This document shows, piece after piece, positions 30,701 to 42,700 of a stretch of DNA of 64,000 nucleotides. Each line of letters starts with the position of its first letter. The stretch's first letter is position 1. The position numbers were made by a program, and so were the translations under genes. Source of the stretch: Ignelater luminosus (lineage: Eukaryota > Arthropoda > Insecta > Coleoptera > Elateridae); the NCBI GenBank assembly GCA_011009095.1, contig VTPC01000956.1, positions 266,621 through 330,620 on the forward strand, read 5' to 3'. The notes beneath the pieces are model-generated. The model searched no databases. It was not told the origin of the DNA and was given only the letters and a program-made list of their open reading frames with translations.

Positions 30701-33700
30701 GAATACATTTTAATAAATAAATATAAATCTTTTGTAAGAAATCTCATTTATCGTTTGGCCAAAATCTTCAATGTTTTATTCAAATTTTCTATTGCTCAAA
30801 CTCTGTTCCAGAAATTGAACACTGTAATATCATCCATGAAATGTTGAATTTAATTTCTTTACTATAATTCAGAATTGTTCTTGAAAAATGTAACCCTCAC
30901 ATTGCACTGTACTACATGTCACAGAAAGAAGAAATTATACAGGGTGTTATATAAGCAAATGGTCATAGCCCAATAGGTGATACCACTGCATACAAGAAAT
31001 TATACTCTTTAAGAATTTTCTTCCCCCATGTTCTTTCTTTAAATATATTAATACTTAAACTTGTCCAATGGGGAATAAAAATGCCAACCATGAATGCTTT
31101 TTGCCCTATCACTTGATCTAGGATTTTTTTAGATTTTAAAGGAGTTAGTTAATTGATCATATTTAAACCTTTATAATCTTAATAAAAAAAAAGGATTTTT
31201 TAAAAATATTCTCGCACATTTGAGTATCCCTAAGCTGCTTCAGTTGACTGTTACGCTATGGATGTTTATTTATATAACACTGTATAATTGTCAAAAATAT
31301 GCAAATGTCACTTCTTTCATATTCAACCCCTAATTGGTGATATTCGCTCAGATTTAACTGATAGCAGCTAACCAAACTTGCAACCCTCAGTTTATCTATC
31401 AGTTAAGATAGAGTTATCTGTCAGTTAACTCAATTCCTTTATGAAAAAACAGATTTCTAAAGATTAAATTTATTCGATGATGAAAGACCAGGCCTAAAAG
31501 TATTTGATGGCAAACCAATTTAAAAGAGTGCAAAAGTGCTTAAATTATTCTGCATGTTTCATTTGATTGTGAAACTCAATGGTGCAAATCCGACAGTTGT
31601 CACTTAATGGTTTTTTATTAATCACAAATAAGAACAACAGAGAAAGAGTGGGCAATTGCTTTTTCAATGATTAAGCTAAGTATTTTATTCCTACATATGT
31701 ACTGAGTGTCCCATCTATTATTAGAAATTGCAATATAGTGACTGAAATTTCAAGACAAATTCATTAGAGAAAATGAAATTTGACAATCGCAGCTTAGTTT
31801 TCTCTTAAAAGCAAAAATTCAGAATTCTTTTTTTAAAAGTCGTGCCATTCCTTCATGTTGAAATAAACAGTTACCATGGATTTATACAGGGTCACTATAC
31901 TCATGGAAATACCCCAAGTCAGTCAACAGAAGAATGTTGAGTTCTAGTTCCTAATAGTAGGTGTATTCTTATATTATATGATTTCTAGTATCTAGGCAAC
32001 GCAAAGTATAAATTCTTAAATATTGCTACTAGGATAGGTTGCCTACAGATGTCAAATATGTACGAGATGCAATCTACACAATCTACATGTTTTTCAATAC
32101 CGCCCTTATATTTCCTAAATTTAAAACCAATTTTGTGAATCCAAGTATTAATGGAACTTGCGGTGCAAACAATATCCAGCACTTCTTCAGAAAACCGTGC
32201 ATAAAGTGATTTTATTAAAATACAAAGAAATAAAAAAAGACCAAGAAATGAAAGAAATTTTTATACAGTGTGTCCAAGATAAGAATGCACAGCATGGGGA
32301 TCTTGGAAACGGTAAGAGATACAGCATTGGTTAAATGAGATGAAGGTTGGCTATTTATAGGACCTTTTTGTTAGCGTTTGCAAAATCTAGATATCTTGGA
32401 TAGTTTCAGAGATATTTAAAAAAAAGTAGATTACTCGATTTTCGTTATTATTTTTTCTTTCCTTTATTTCAAGAGATATCGGAAAACTAAAACCACTATT
32501 CCATTGCCACTTTTTGTTCTCTATTAAAATACGCTAACAAAATTCCTGTACAACGTTTCGGTTTTGAGTAACCATCACCAACCTCATTTTTTTAAATAGG
32601 CGGAAAAACAATTGAAAATTGTTTTGGATAGCTCTTGTCACGATTCTAATGATGAAACTATCCAAGATATCTAGATTTTGCAAACGCCAACAAAAAGGTC
32701 CTATAAATAGCCAACTTTCATCCCATTTAACCCATGCTGTATCTCTTACCGTTTCCAAGATCCTCATGCTGTTCATCCTTATCTTGAACACACTGTATAT
32801 CTGAGGAATCGTTCTCATTGAAATCAGAACTATCATCACTATCACCATTAACATTGATAATTAGCTCATCAACTTTAATGTCTAAGCATTTTTCTGTTTC
32901 CCATGCAGACAATATCACCCTTTCTGTGTGTTGTACATAATTTTTCCAATGCGACACAGCCCATATATTTAACTCTTCTGTTTGAGTGGAAGATGTCTTT
33001 TTTATATTGGCATTGTAATGCCAATTTGTTTCTGACCACGCCATTTCAATGGCGTTGAAGTGGCAGTGGTACGATAGCAATCTTAACACAGTGCCCATGT
33101 TGTTTGGCATATTTATCTAAATGGTAAACTTTTTCTTTGGGTATTTTATCTTTTACTAAATCTTTCATTGCTGTTGGAGGCACAGGGATTTTCTTTGTAG
33201 TTAGCTAGTCTGTCATCTTCTTTTTGGTCCAGCTTTTGCATGGAATGTCCTCCTACCAAAATTGTTAAAAATGAAATTCTAAAGTTATCAAACGATTAAA
33301 CAACTCAGATATCTCCAAACTACTATGGTAAGATGCATTGTCCATAATGATTAAAGATGGCCCAGAAAGATTTGGTATTAACTGTGTTTTAAACCAGCGC
33401 TTGAAATTTTCTCTGTTCATATTATGGTGGTAGTCGCCGGTCTTTTTATTTGCTTTAAAAATTAATGATGCTCCTTCCACAAAGCCTTCAGTGTTTCCGG
33501 CATGCAAAACAATGTATCAATAACCCTTGCCAATTTGCTTTAGAATTGTTGTGTTTGTTCCATCTTGCCAAGACTTTCTGCTCATACTGCCTTTACTAAA
33601 ACACCATGTTTCGTCAAGAAACACTGGTGTAAGTAGACTTGATGCTTTATGATCCACATATTTTTGAAGAAATTTAGAATGTTTAAGCCTAACGTCTGGG

Positions 33701-36700
33701 TGTTTCATTAAAAATTGTCGATTATTGTTGTGTTTTGAAAATTTAAAACTTATTTTCTGAATCCAAGTAAACTGCTCAACAATTGAAGTGGCCCACCAAA
33801 AAAAAAAGATTATGTTTTTGTGTTTATTTGAAACAAAAAGGCATCAACGGTTGTTGACATGTCATTTATAAATAATTCTTTTATTTTGATGTAAGATTTC
33901 TCTTGTAGAATCATAAAAATCTCAGAACTGAATAATTTGAAAAGGAATTTAGTTTCCGAGTGCGTTGGGACATAATTTATAGAATTTTCAAAAATCTGTG
34001 TTTTTCGATTTTTGTTACAGAATATCAAATATTTTGATAACTAAATAGTGCCAGTATCCCCTCTAATTGGTTAAGCGAAGATACTTTAAATATACCTGCC
34101 GTTTAGTACAGCAAGGTAATTCTCCAAGAGAAGTTGGTCCATTACTATTGGGTTTTGTACATAAATAAAAATTCTACGAAATATACAAAGTTAATGTAGA
34201 ATTATAAATAAAAACAAAATCAAAGTTACCCATGGTCATTTTTCATAACTACTTGTGGTTTCCGTCTTTTTTATTTTAATGGGCCACTTCAATTGTTGAG
34301 CAGTTTATTTAAAGATTTTGAGCAACCTGGGAAATCAGGAATTTCTTCTTTTACTCGAAGGACTTTATTGTTACATGTTTGTTTCCAGGAATCATTTTAT
34401 AAATTACTTCTCGTACTGACATTAATAAAATCATATTGATTTTGGTTTTTATTCTTTTCATTTTAACGGACAAATTTGTTTTATACTCAGCGTCTGTGGG
34501 TCCTTTTGAATCTTTCAGTCTGTTTAAAGACCATTCAGATACCTTTAACATATTCGCTGCCGAACACATGTAAAAAGAGATCAAATTTTCCTATATGTGC
34601 ATAAAAATACCTACATAATGTGTAACAACAGACATATTACAAGTAAGATATTTCATTCAATTTTTCACTTGGGGGATGGGGAAGATTTAAAACACATGAT
34701 GCGTTTCCTCTTTGGAATTCTAAACTTATCCTCTGAGTCAAATAAGGTGAAGATCATTTGTCGTCAGTTATAATTCTGATTTTGTGACCAATATCCTTAA
34801 TCAATTTGATCGCGCTCAGACTCCAAGGGCCCATTGTTTCTACTGCAATTGGTACGAACAAGTAACCCTGTTCTTCAATATCCACATATTTTGCTCTCTT
34901 TTTGTTTGCTGCTAATTCTGCTATGGAACCTGGTTTCGAAAAAAGTTGTGTTTATATGAGTAAAATCCCAAACTAAAGGTTTTCCTTCTGACCATGAGGA
35001 GTGTGTCATGCCGTCGGGACGTTGGATATCTGTTCGAGATAATCCTGATGGCTCCAGAGTAGAAGGGTAGCCAGCTGTATTTAATGTATGACGAATAACC
35101 TCATTTATTCTTCGATGATGGCTGATTTTTCCGTATACTTTCTTGCAGCTTAAGCCATGATGACTGTTAGGAAGCACTATCTCTCCACACACGCAAATTT
35201 CAGGATGTTGTTCCAAGTATTCTAATACATTAACAATATTTTGTTTTGTTTTCTCACTGATTCGTTTGAAACTTCAGAATACATATGACAGATGTCAATA
35301 ACGTATTTTGACTTTAAATATTAGGAAACTAAAATTGAACGTGCCATTTTTTAGTGATTTTTTGTCTCATCCGGTTTATGTTAGAGTAAGTGAGATAGAT
35401 TTCTGACATGGGGTATTTCCACGACTATACCACAAGAAAGAGAATTTTAATTATTTCTTTATCGAAGTGTTTTGACCCTCATTTTCTGTTTTCTTTTTTT
35501 CTGTTTTTTTTTCTTACCTTTTCTTTCACTCCACTTTTTATTTTCTTGTATATACCTTCTTTTCTACAGTTTTTATCTTACTTTATTTTCCTCCTATTTT
35601 GCCTTTTTTGTCAACTTTCTACCATTTCTTATTTTCATTTTGTTTTTTTTTCATTTCTCCTTTCAAATGTCTTTCTTTTCTTGCTATTCATTTTTTCACT
35701 TCTTTTTCTTCTTTGCTTTATTAACTTTCTTCCATTTTATTGTTCTCTCTGCCTTATTCTTTTTTCTTTGTTCTCTAGTTTTCTTTTTTATTTTATTATT
35801 TATTTATTTATTTCTCTTTTTTATTAATGCTCATTGAACTGTTTCTATCCTTATAAACTACTATGTCTCGTCTCTTGGTCTCTTTCCTATATTGCATTTC
35901 TTTCTGCTGTTTCAAGGCTTTTTTTTTTGTTCTCATTCCTCTTATTTTATTTTTCTTTACCACCTTAGTGACATGTTTTTAATTAAATTTTAATAAATTG
36001 AATTTGATTTCCATTTCCTGAAATTCCCCTATAGTATGTTTCTACAGGGGATTGGCCGATACCAATATACGGTGTGTCCCAAATTTGAGGCTCACCATTG
36101 GGATCTCAGAAACCGTAAGAGAAAAAAGTTGATTAAATTAGAAAAAAGTTGCCTGTTTTTGAGATCAGACATATGTTTTCCATTTAAAGGATGACTCGAT
36201 TACAGGACTTTCTGGATGCTCACTACATATCGATGGTGGAAATGCAACAACACGTAAGTTCAAAATGACAAAATGTTCAGGAGATACACAAAACTGTAAG
36301 AGCTGTTGAATAAGTATATTTCAATGAGATCTTTGAAATATTATATTGCACATCATTTTGTGTTATTAAAGCTATATGTATTTAGTAGTACTGCCTTAGA
36401 TAACGTATTTTAAGAAAGATACGTGTTGTTGCAATAAAGATAATGGAATTAAAGTTAAGATACTAGTTATTGAAGCATCAACGAAAACAAAAAGAATAGG
36501 TATAGAATAATTAGAAACAAACTTTATTGTAAATTAAATACAAAACAAACTTATTTAATACTCAAAAATAATGGCACTAGAAACAAAAACACTTAGATAC
36601 TTAAAAAAAATGAAAAGATATTTTTATACTAAACGTTATAATAAGATTCTAAGATTTTGTGTATGGCAAGTTGTCGTAGAAATCCCAATAGTTTGCATCA

Positions 36701-39700
36701 AGATAATTTTTCAATTCCTGCAAATGCTTGTATTTTTTTTTCACAAATAGATAGCCTTGATTTGAAGAGATTGGGAAAATCATCTATAGCACGCGGTTTA
36801 TGTCTAGGTCGACGTGGAAGAGGTAAAAATTCTTCATTAAACTTTAATTTGTAGTGCAGTTCTCCATTTCTGTAAAATAAAGCTCGTAAGTCGGTTACAG
36901 TCGGATCGTTCTTCTTAATCCCGGATCTTATCGAGTCGTACACTAGGTCAATATTATAATTCTTAAAAAAATTGTATTTAAGAGAATATACTTCGTAGGG
37001 AGAAGGCTCTTGTCTAACTTCCATGGACAGTTTAAAATAATCATTGGGTACTTCTATTTTTCTCTTTTGAAGTTTTTTCTCAATTGTAGCATGCACACTG
37101 TCACACTCCATTTGTGTATGACCTTTAACTAAAAATTTCTGAATTATGTCGACCTTATACTGGTGTGACAGTGAGCACAGTGCATTTGCCAGGATAAAGT
37201 TACGGTTTTGGTGTACACAACCATCTGAGTAAATTATTATAGGTAGAACATTACCCCGATCTAAATATTTTTCTCGTAGAAAAGAAACGACCATTGACGC
37301 GAACGATGAGGCTTGGAGGTCAGTTTGTGTCTCGTCAAACCAGTAACAAACTGCATTTTTGGTATTTAAATCATACAAAGTGAAATTATGGCACAAAAGT
37401 TTTGTTTTAAAGTAAAGACTGCTTACATTAACAACAGGACTGGTTTTGACGGCCTGTAAGTCCATGACAATGACATGGCATCTTCCATTTTGTGCCTTTT
37501 CTTTATCTTTTGCCTTTTCTTCTTGTGCTCGAGCTTTTTCTTGTCTGCCTCTTCATTTAAATTCCCAGATTCATATTGTACACATGTGTCACATCTATCT
37601 CTTTTAGGATTAAATATTCCAATATTCATGTCTTTCACGCATTTGACGAGTGTTTTCCTACTCATTGGAATTCTGTTATTTATTGTGCAATGTCCACCAT
37701 AAACCTTGTATAAGTCAGCGTAAGTTACGAAGTTATCTTCTAAATACTCGTTTTTTGTATCATGACGGCAGTAATGACTTGGCAGTTTGGGTAAGTCTCT
37801 AAGAAATTCACGTACAAATTTCAAATCTTCTGAGTCAATACTTCTTGAGGATTTTATCGTAGAAGATGGGCTACTGTGATTTTCTTCACTTCTACAATTA
37901 GAAACACACTTATAAACGTACCATTCTCCTATACCAAGCGTGTTCAGGAACATCCGTTTACAAACTTGTAAATGTTTATCCCCTTTTCTTAAACTGTACA
38001 AATATGAACGATCTCTGCGAGATTGATGCTCCAAAACTGTTTTCTTCTGCGTATCTTGTCTGCTACATAACCCTGCTATATAAATTTCTTTTTGTTTCCA
38101 ATCGAGTTTCTCCCAAAAATAATTAAATATATTTTTTCTATCTGTTTCTTTAAATTCATGACAAAATCTATTTTTAAACTTCTTGCACAGTTGGGATGTG
38201 CATGTTGATTTCATTTTTCGACGATTTCTCGCTACGTCTTGGATGGTTTTAGTCTCACCCTTTGGATGTCTGAATCCTAGGTAGCCTTCACCTTTCATCC
38301 TTTTCAAGTAATTTACTTTCCTTTTATTTTTAGCACTTGATTTGTTCTGCCGACTAGTGCTTTCTTTTTCCGGATTATTTTCGTCTTCAGATACTAGCGA
38401 ATTTTCGTTAATTTCAGAAGTGTTTAGTTCTTCAAACTGTTCGTCCTCACTTTTCTCGGTTTCTGATTCTTCGTAATTGTAATTATTATCGTTAATTTCG
38501 TGTTCCTTATCTTCATTACTATTGCCAGGATGTTGCTTGTTTTTTGATAAAGCTTCTGAGTCTATATTTACCTGATTGTATTCTTCTAAAAGATTTTCAG
38601 GCATTATGTTTTCTAATTCATATAAATCAGAATTCTGTACGATCATACTATTGTTTAAAACATTGTCATAGCTAATATCTGAATAAATAAATTTTGCATT
38701 GCTAAGCATTTCTTCGAACGCGGTAGTATTTTTTGAACGGCAGTCTGAAATCTCATTTTCTAACATTTGAATGTTATTTGTATTGTCTCTTGGTGCTCGA
38801 TTATCAAGGCACATCAAAACTATACGTTTTCCGCGATAATTTTCCATATTCTGTAGTAGTAATTATACTTGTAAGCAAACCTATAATAAAAACAGTGTAA
38901 ATCAAAAACCAGTATCTTTTTGTTAACACACTTTTACTTAAATGTAATGCCAAATGCAATACCGCGTATCTAATTGTTTGCTCTTTACTAGTTTATTCTA
39001 ATAGAATTTGTAGTTAATTGCTTGTAAGTTAAGCACAAGTGATTACTTAATATATAATACTTACCATGAAATAGATTACACTTTATTAACTGAACTTGTT
39101 ACAAAGTAGAAAGTCAAAAACATCAAACGTTCTTATAGAAAGCACCACCTGACTGCAGTTTTAATGGAAGATACGCGGTATTGCAAAGTTTAATACCGAA
39201 AATCGCCGTTATAACGCCAACTAAACCGTATTTAATGATAACATAAGGTAGAGATTTCTGTGCTCTTAATGTAGCGCCAAAAACCCGAATTTTGAAAAAA
39301 ATGAAGATACGTGTTGTTGCATTTCCACCATCGATATGTAACTATAAGCCTGTAATGAAATTTTCTATTTTAACATTATTACTTTGCCTGTAAGATAAAT
39401 GTTACCAATGATATAAATGTGTGAAGTGCTATTATTTTATTGTCATGTAATTTGCAAACGACGAGCAATCAACTGGATAAGCGAGAATTATTTAGCTGCA
39501 CTCCACAAAATTGATTGGTGTTGTTGTACATTCAGTACCACAAATTTGATCACGTCACTGACAACAAATGGACTGAGTTTACAAGCCCGGTCATGGCACA
39601 CTACATGGAAACTTTCACTTTGTAACTTGATAAAACAAAAGAATAACTATGTCAAATCTTATATCACTGAAAAACATTGGAAACATACTCTTCAGCAATA

Positions 39701-42700
39701 TGAAAATCAAGTAGACATTCCATTTAAAAAAATGGCGTTTATATTCCACCACCGAAGTAAAGAATAAGATGGTTAAGAAAATGGTTTTTTGTGTTTGGGA
39801 GTAAGTTCTCTTAAACCCTTTTTTTATCTGAGATACTTCACTTTAAAAAAAATCAGATATTTTTGTTTTTAGTGAATATCTAGTAAGCTGTGAGCTTTTT
39901 TGAAAAAACAAAACCATCAGAAAACTGATCTGCAAAATAGGCAGCTTTCTTCTTCTAATTTAACTGACTTTGTATCTCTTACGGTTTCTGAGATCTCAAT
40001 GGTAAGTCTCGTATTTGGAACACACTGTATATCAGTCTTCATATTTTGGAATACTCAAGCTCAAGTAATTCATTAAATAGTAGGCTGGTAACCATGAAAT
40101 AATTTTGTTTTTGAAAATGTCAACCTTATCTTGTAAAATAACTAAAATAAATTGTAGAATACCAGTGTGATATCACAAATGAGAAATACTAAAGCAGAAA
40201 GTGTTTTTTCTTTGTGCAGGTTTAGGTCATAAGTTATTGTAAAAGTATACTTATCTTACATTGTAATCGGAAAAAGCTTCTCTATTCAATAAAAAAAGTG
40301 TATGGTTCTATTTAAGAAAAAATGAAATTCATCCGTTTTTGGTTAAACCAGAAGTAAAACAAATGTTTCAATAACATGTTCGCATAGAATAAACACCACT
40401 ATCAAAAAATCTCCATTAACTATTGACAATTAGCCGAAAGATCTTGTATAGGTACAGCCTGTTGAAAGTTTTTGGGCTTTATATAAAAGTTTGTACTGAC
40501 TTTAGCATTTTGGGTCTCTCAATTTAGATTGCAAAATCAAAGCTGATTGAATCATAAGGGCCGTGGCATTCTGATGAAAGTAGTATTTGGCATTGGCGCC
40601 TTTTTCTACACTTTGTTGCATACTACATTTCAGTATCAGTGCTAATTGTTGAAAACTTTTTCGTATAAATTATGTATTAAGTGTCTGAGTATTTCTTCTA
40701 CCCATCAGTGTAGCTATATTTATTATCCAATCCTCATATATCTTAAAGCAAATTTATGAAAGAAACAAAGATAAATATTTTTAAAATAATTTTCGAAATT
40801 TTATTATCATTTTCAAACATGCAAGTGATAACATACACCCAACTTTTCATACATGTTCTAATTTCTATTTTAACTTCTGAACTTGCTGCATACCTATTAT
40901 TGTTAATATTACACCCTGTGGGTTATTAATTAATGGAATTTTTATTTTTGTTGAATGATAGCATCGATAAATAATAAAAATATTTTGCCATCCCACTAAC
41001 ATAGTTGCATGACTAATGGGTAGTGTGAAAAAGAAAACATGTTACACCTTTAGACTGTTCTTAGAAGTATCATATTGTTATTATTTCGATAACACCTGCA
41101 TATCATATTTCTAAACATTCTGGAGGTATGCCGTAATTATTATGCTGTGTTACTTATTATATCTGTTTGATTTCACAGGCAAGTTCAAAGAACAAAATTG
41201 TGTTTGTTAATATCATGTATGATAGACAATAGATTCGATTATTTTAATTTTTTTTAAATAAATAAAATCTTATCGAAGTTTATTATTTCTGTTTTAGAGG
41301 ACTGTTGGGGTGTAGTGGATTCTAGCACAGAAAAGCTTTTAGAAGTGCCATTGCACGCTTTAGATAGTGTCCCAGTTGGTATGGTGAGTGTAGGAAATTC
41401 ATCTTCCGAACATGTGGAAGTTATACCAATGCAAGAAGAATTGGAAGTGAGATTGGAAGAAGGGACGTTTCCTGTACCTAATGATTGGCCTTATGGTGTA
41501 AAGATGGACTCGGATATGGTTGCTGCAGCTTTGGGTAATGCAGAAACTGCAAATAATCTACCTGAAAATACAACACATACCTCTGCTTATCCTGAATTTT
41601 CTGGTAATCAGGTTAAGCTTGAATTGGAAGTTACTTTGACTCCTGAAATACCCAGTACTGATAGTTTAGTAACAAGTTCAGCAAGTAGTGCTTCTAGTTC
41701 AACTGTAACGTCAGCATTAAGTAAAGCTGTGACAACTGTTATACCACCAACTACAATAGTGTGTTTACCATCAGTTGTTAGCACTGCTTCTATTCCCAGT
41801 CAGCAAACAGTTGTAAGTCCTGTTACGCAAGCTAACCTTCCTAGGCCTGGAGTGGCACAAAGTTCTAGTGCAATTCCTTACATGCAGCTAAGTACTAGCC
41901 AACCAATTCGTGCAGTAACAACTCATACTAAAGTAAAAGCAACTAATAAACAAGGCTCTACAAGTAATCGAAATAGGAGCAATAACAAACCGCCTCCAGG
42001 TGCTGTTAATTTAGAGCGCAGCTACCAAATTTGTCAAGCTGTAATACAGAATAGTCCTAATCGTGATCAATTGCGATGCCAATTAAAACCACCACCTTCA
42101 TTATTAGCAGCCAGTAGTGGAAATAATACTGCAAAGAAAACTGAAAATAATCGTCCTACACAATATGGTAACATAAGTTCTTCGAGGAATACAAATAAAA
42201 CGTTTACACCACCTTTACCAGCATCGGGAGTGTACCAGATGGTTTCTGGAAGTAACGGAGTCAAGACGGTTGCACAGAAAGCTAGGGTCGCCTACCATCA
42301 ACAGAGGCAACCAAGTCCACCAGTTGTAGTGAGGCATGTTTTTACATCAGGACAAGGAATACCTGTTACCATGGCTGTTTTACCACAAGCTCAAACATTA
42401 AGCCCTGAAGTGAGTGAGTACTTAAGGGTTATTAATAGTAGAGATGTTGTTTCGATGTTCTTACAGAATCTTTTCCCTTATTTAAAACTTTGGTTTGCAT
42501 TTAGTTTGTGTTATTGATTTTTGGTTAGGTTATGTTTATTTAAGTTATGCTCTTATTGATTAGATGAATTGATGAAGGATCACTGTAAAGGTCACCCTAT
42601 GTTTATGCAGGACCATGCGTTACATTGCATTAAAAATTCTAATTGAAGTTTGTTTTAAGTTTCTGCAATCCTTAGCCTCTTATAGCTGTGATGTCACAGG

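Larger units (their letters stand above)
31887..35435 (-). mobile_element. Tc1/IS630-type element holding several later insertions
   Basis: The left end CAGGGTCACTATACTCATGG with AAATACCCCA is matched by an inverted copy at about 35405-35433 (TGGGGTATTTCCACGACTAT). Between them lie a minus-strand DDE transposase, two MITEs (32266-32795 and 33770-34305) and a LINE fragment (34690-35216). The right outer terminus is degraded, so pairing of the ends is probable rather than certain. Confidence 0.6.
36070..40027. mobile_element. Long-TIR MITE (CAGTGTGTCC family), copy carrying a Sola-like insert
   Basis: Left CGGTGTGTCCCAAATTTGAG and right the inverse …CGTATTTGGAACACACTG, TA duplication at 36068-36069 and 40028-40029. 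Arms about 100 bp. Without the 3.1-kb insert at 36225-39339 it would be about 840 bp, close to the 891-bp copy at 28742-29632, with matching interior segments. Confidence 0.85.

Noticed and set aside
31985..32182. Minus-strand frame with [15 protein letters not shown]
   Set aside because: It faintly resembles the transposase segment [12 protein letters not shown] at 33760, but it is short and no catalytic motif follows; not enough to call a second copy.
35408..35837. Two overlapping Phe/Leu-rich frames resembling membrane proteins
   Set aside because: Composition artefact of a polypyrimidine tract; no start context or family motif.
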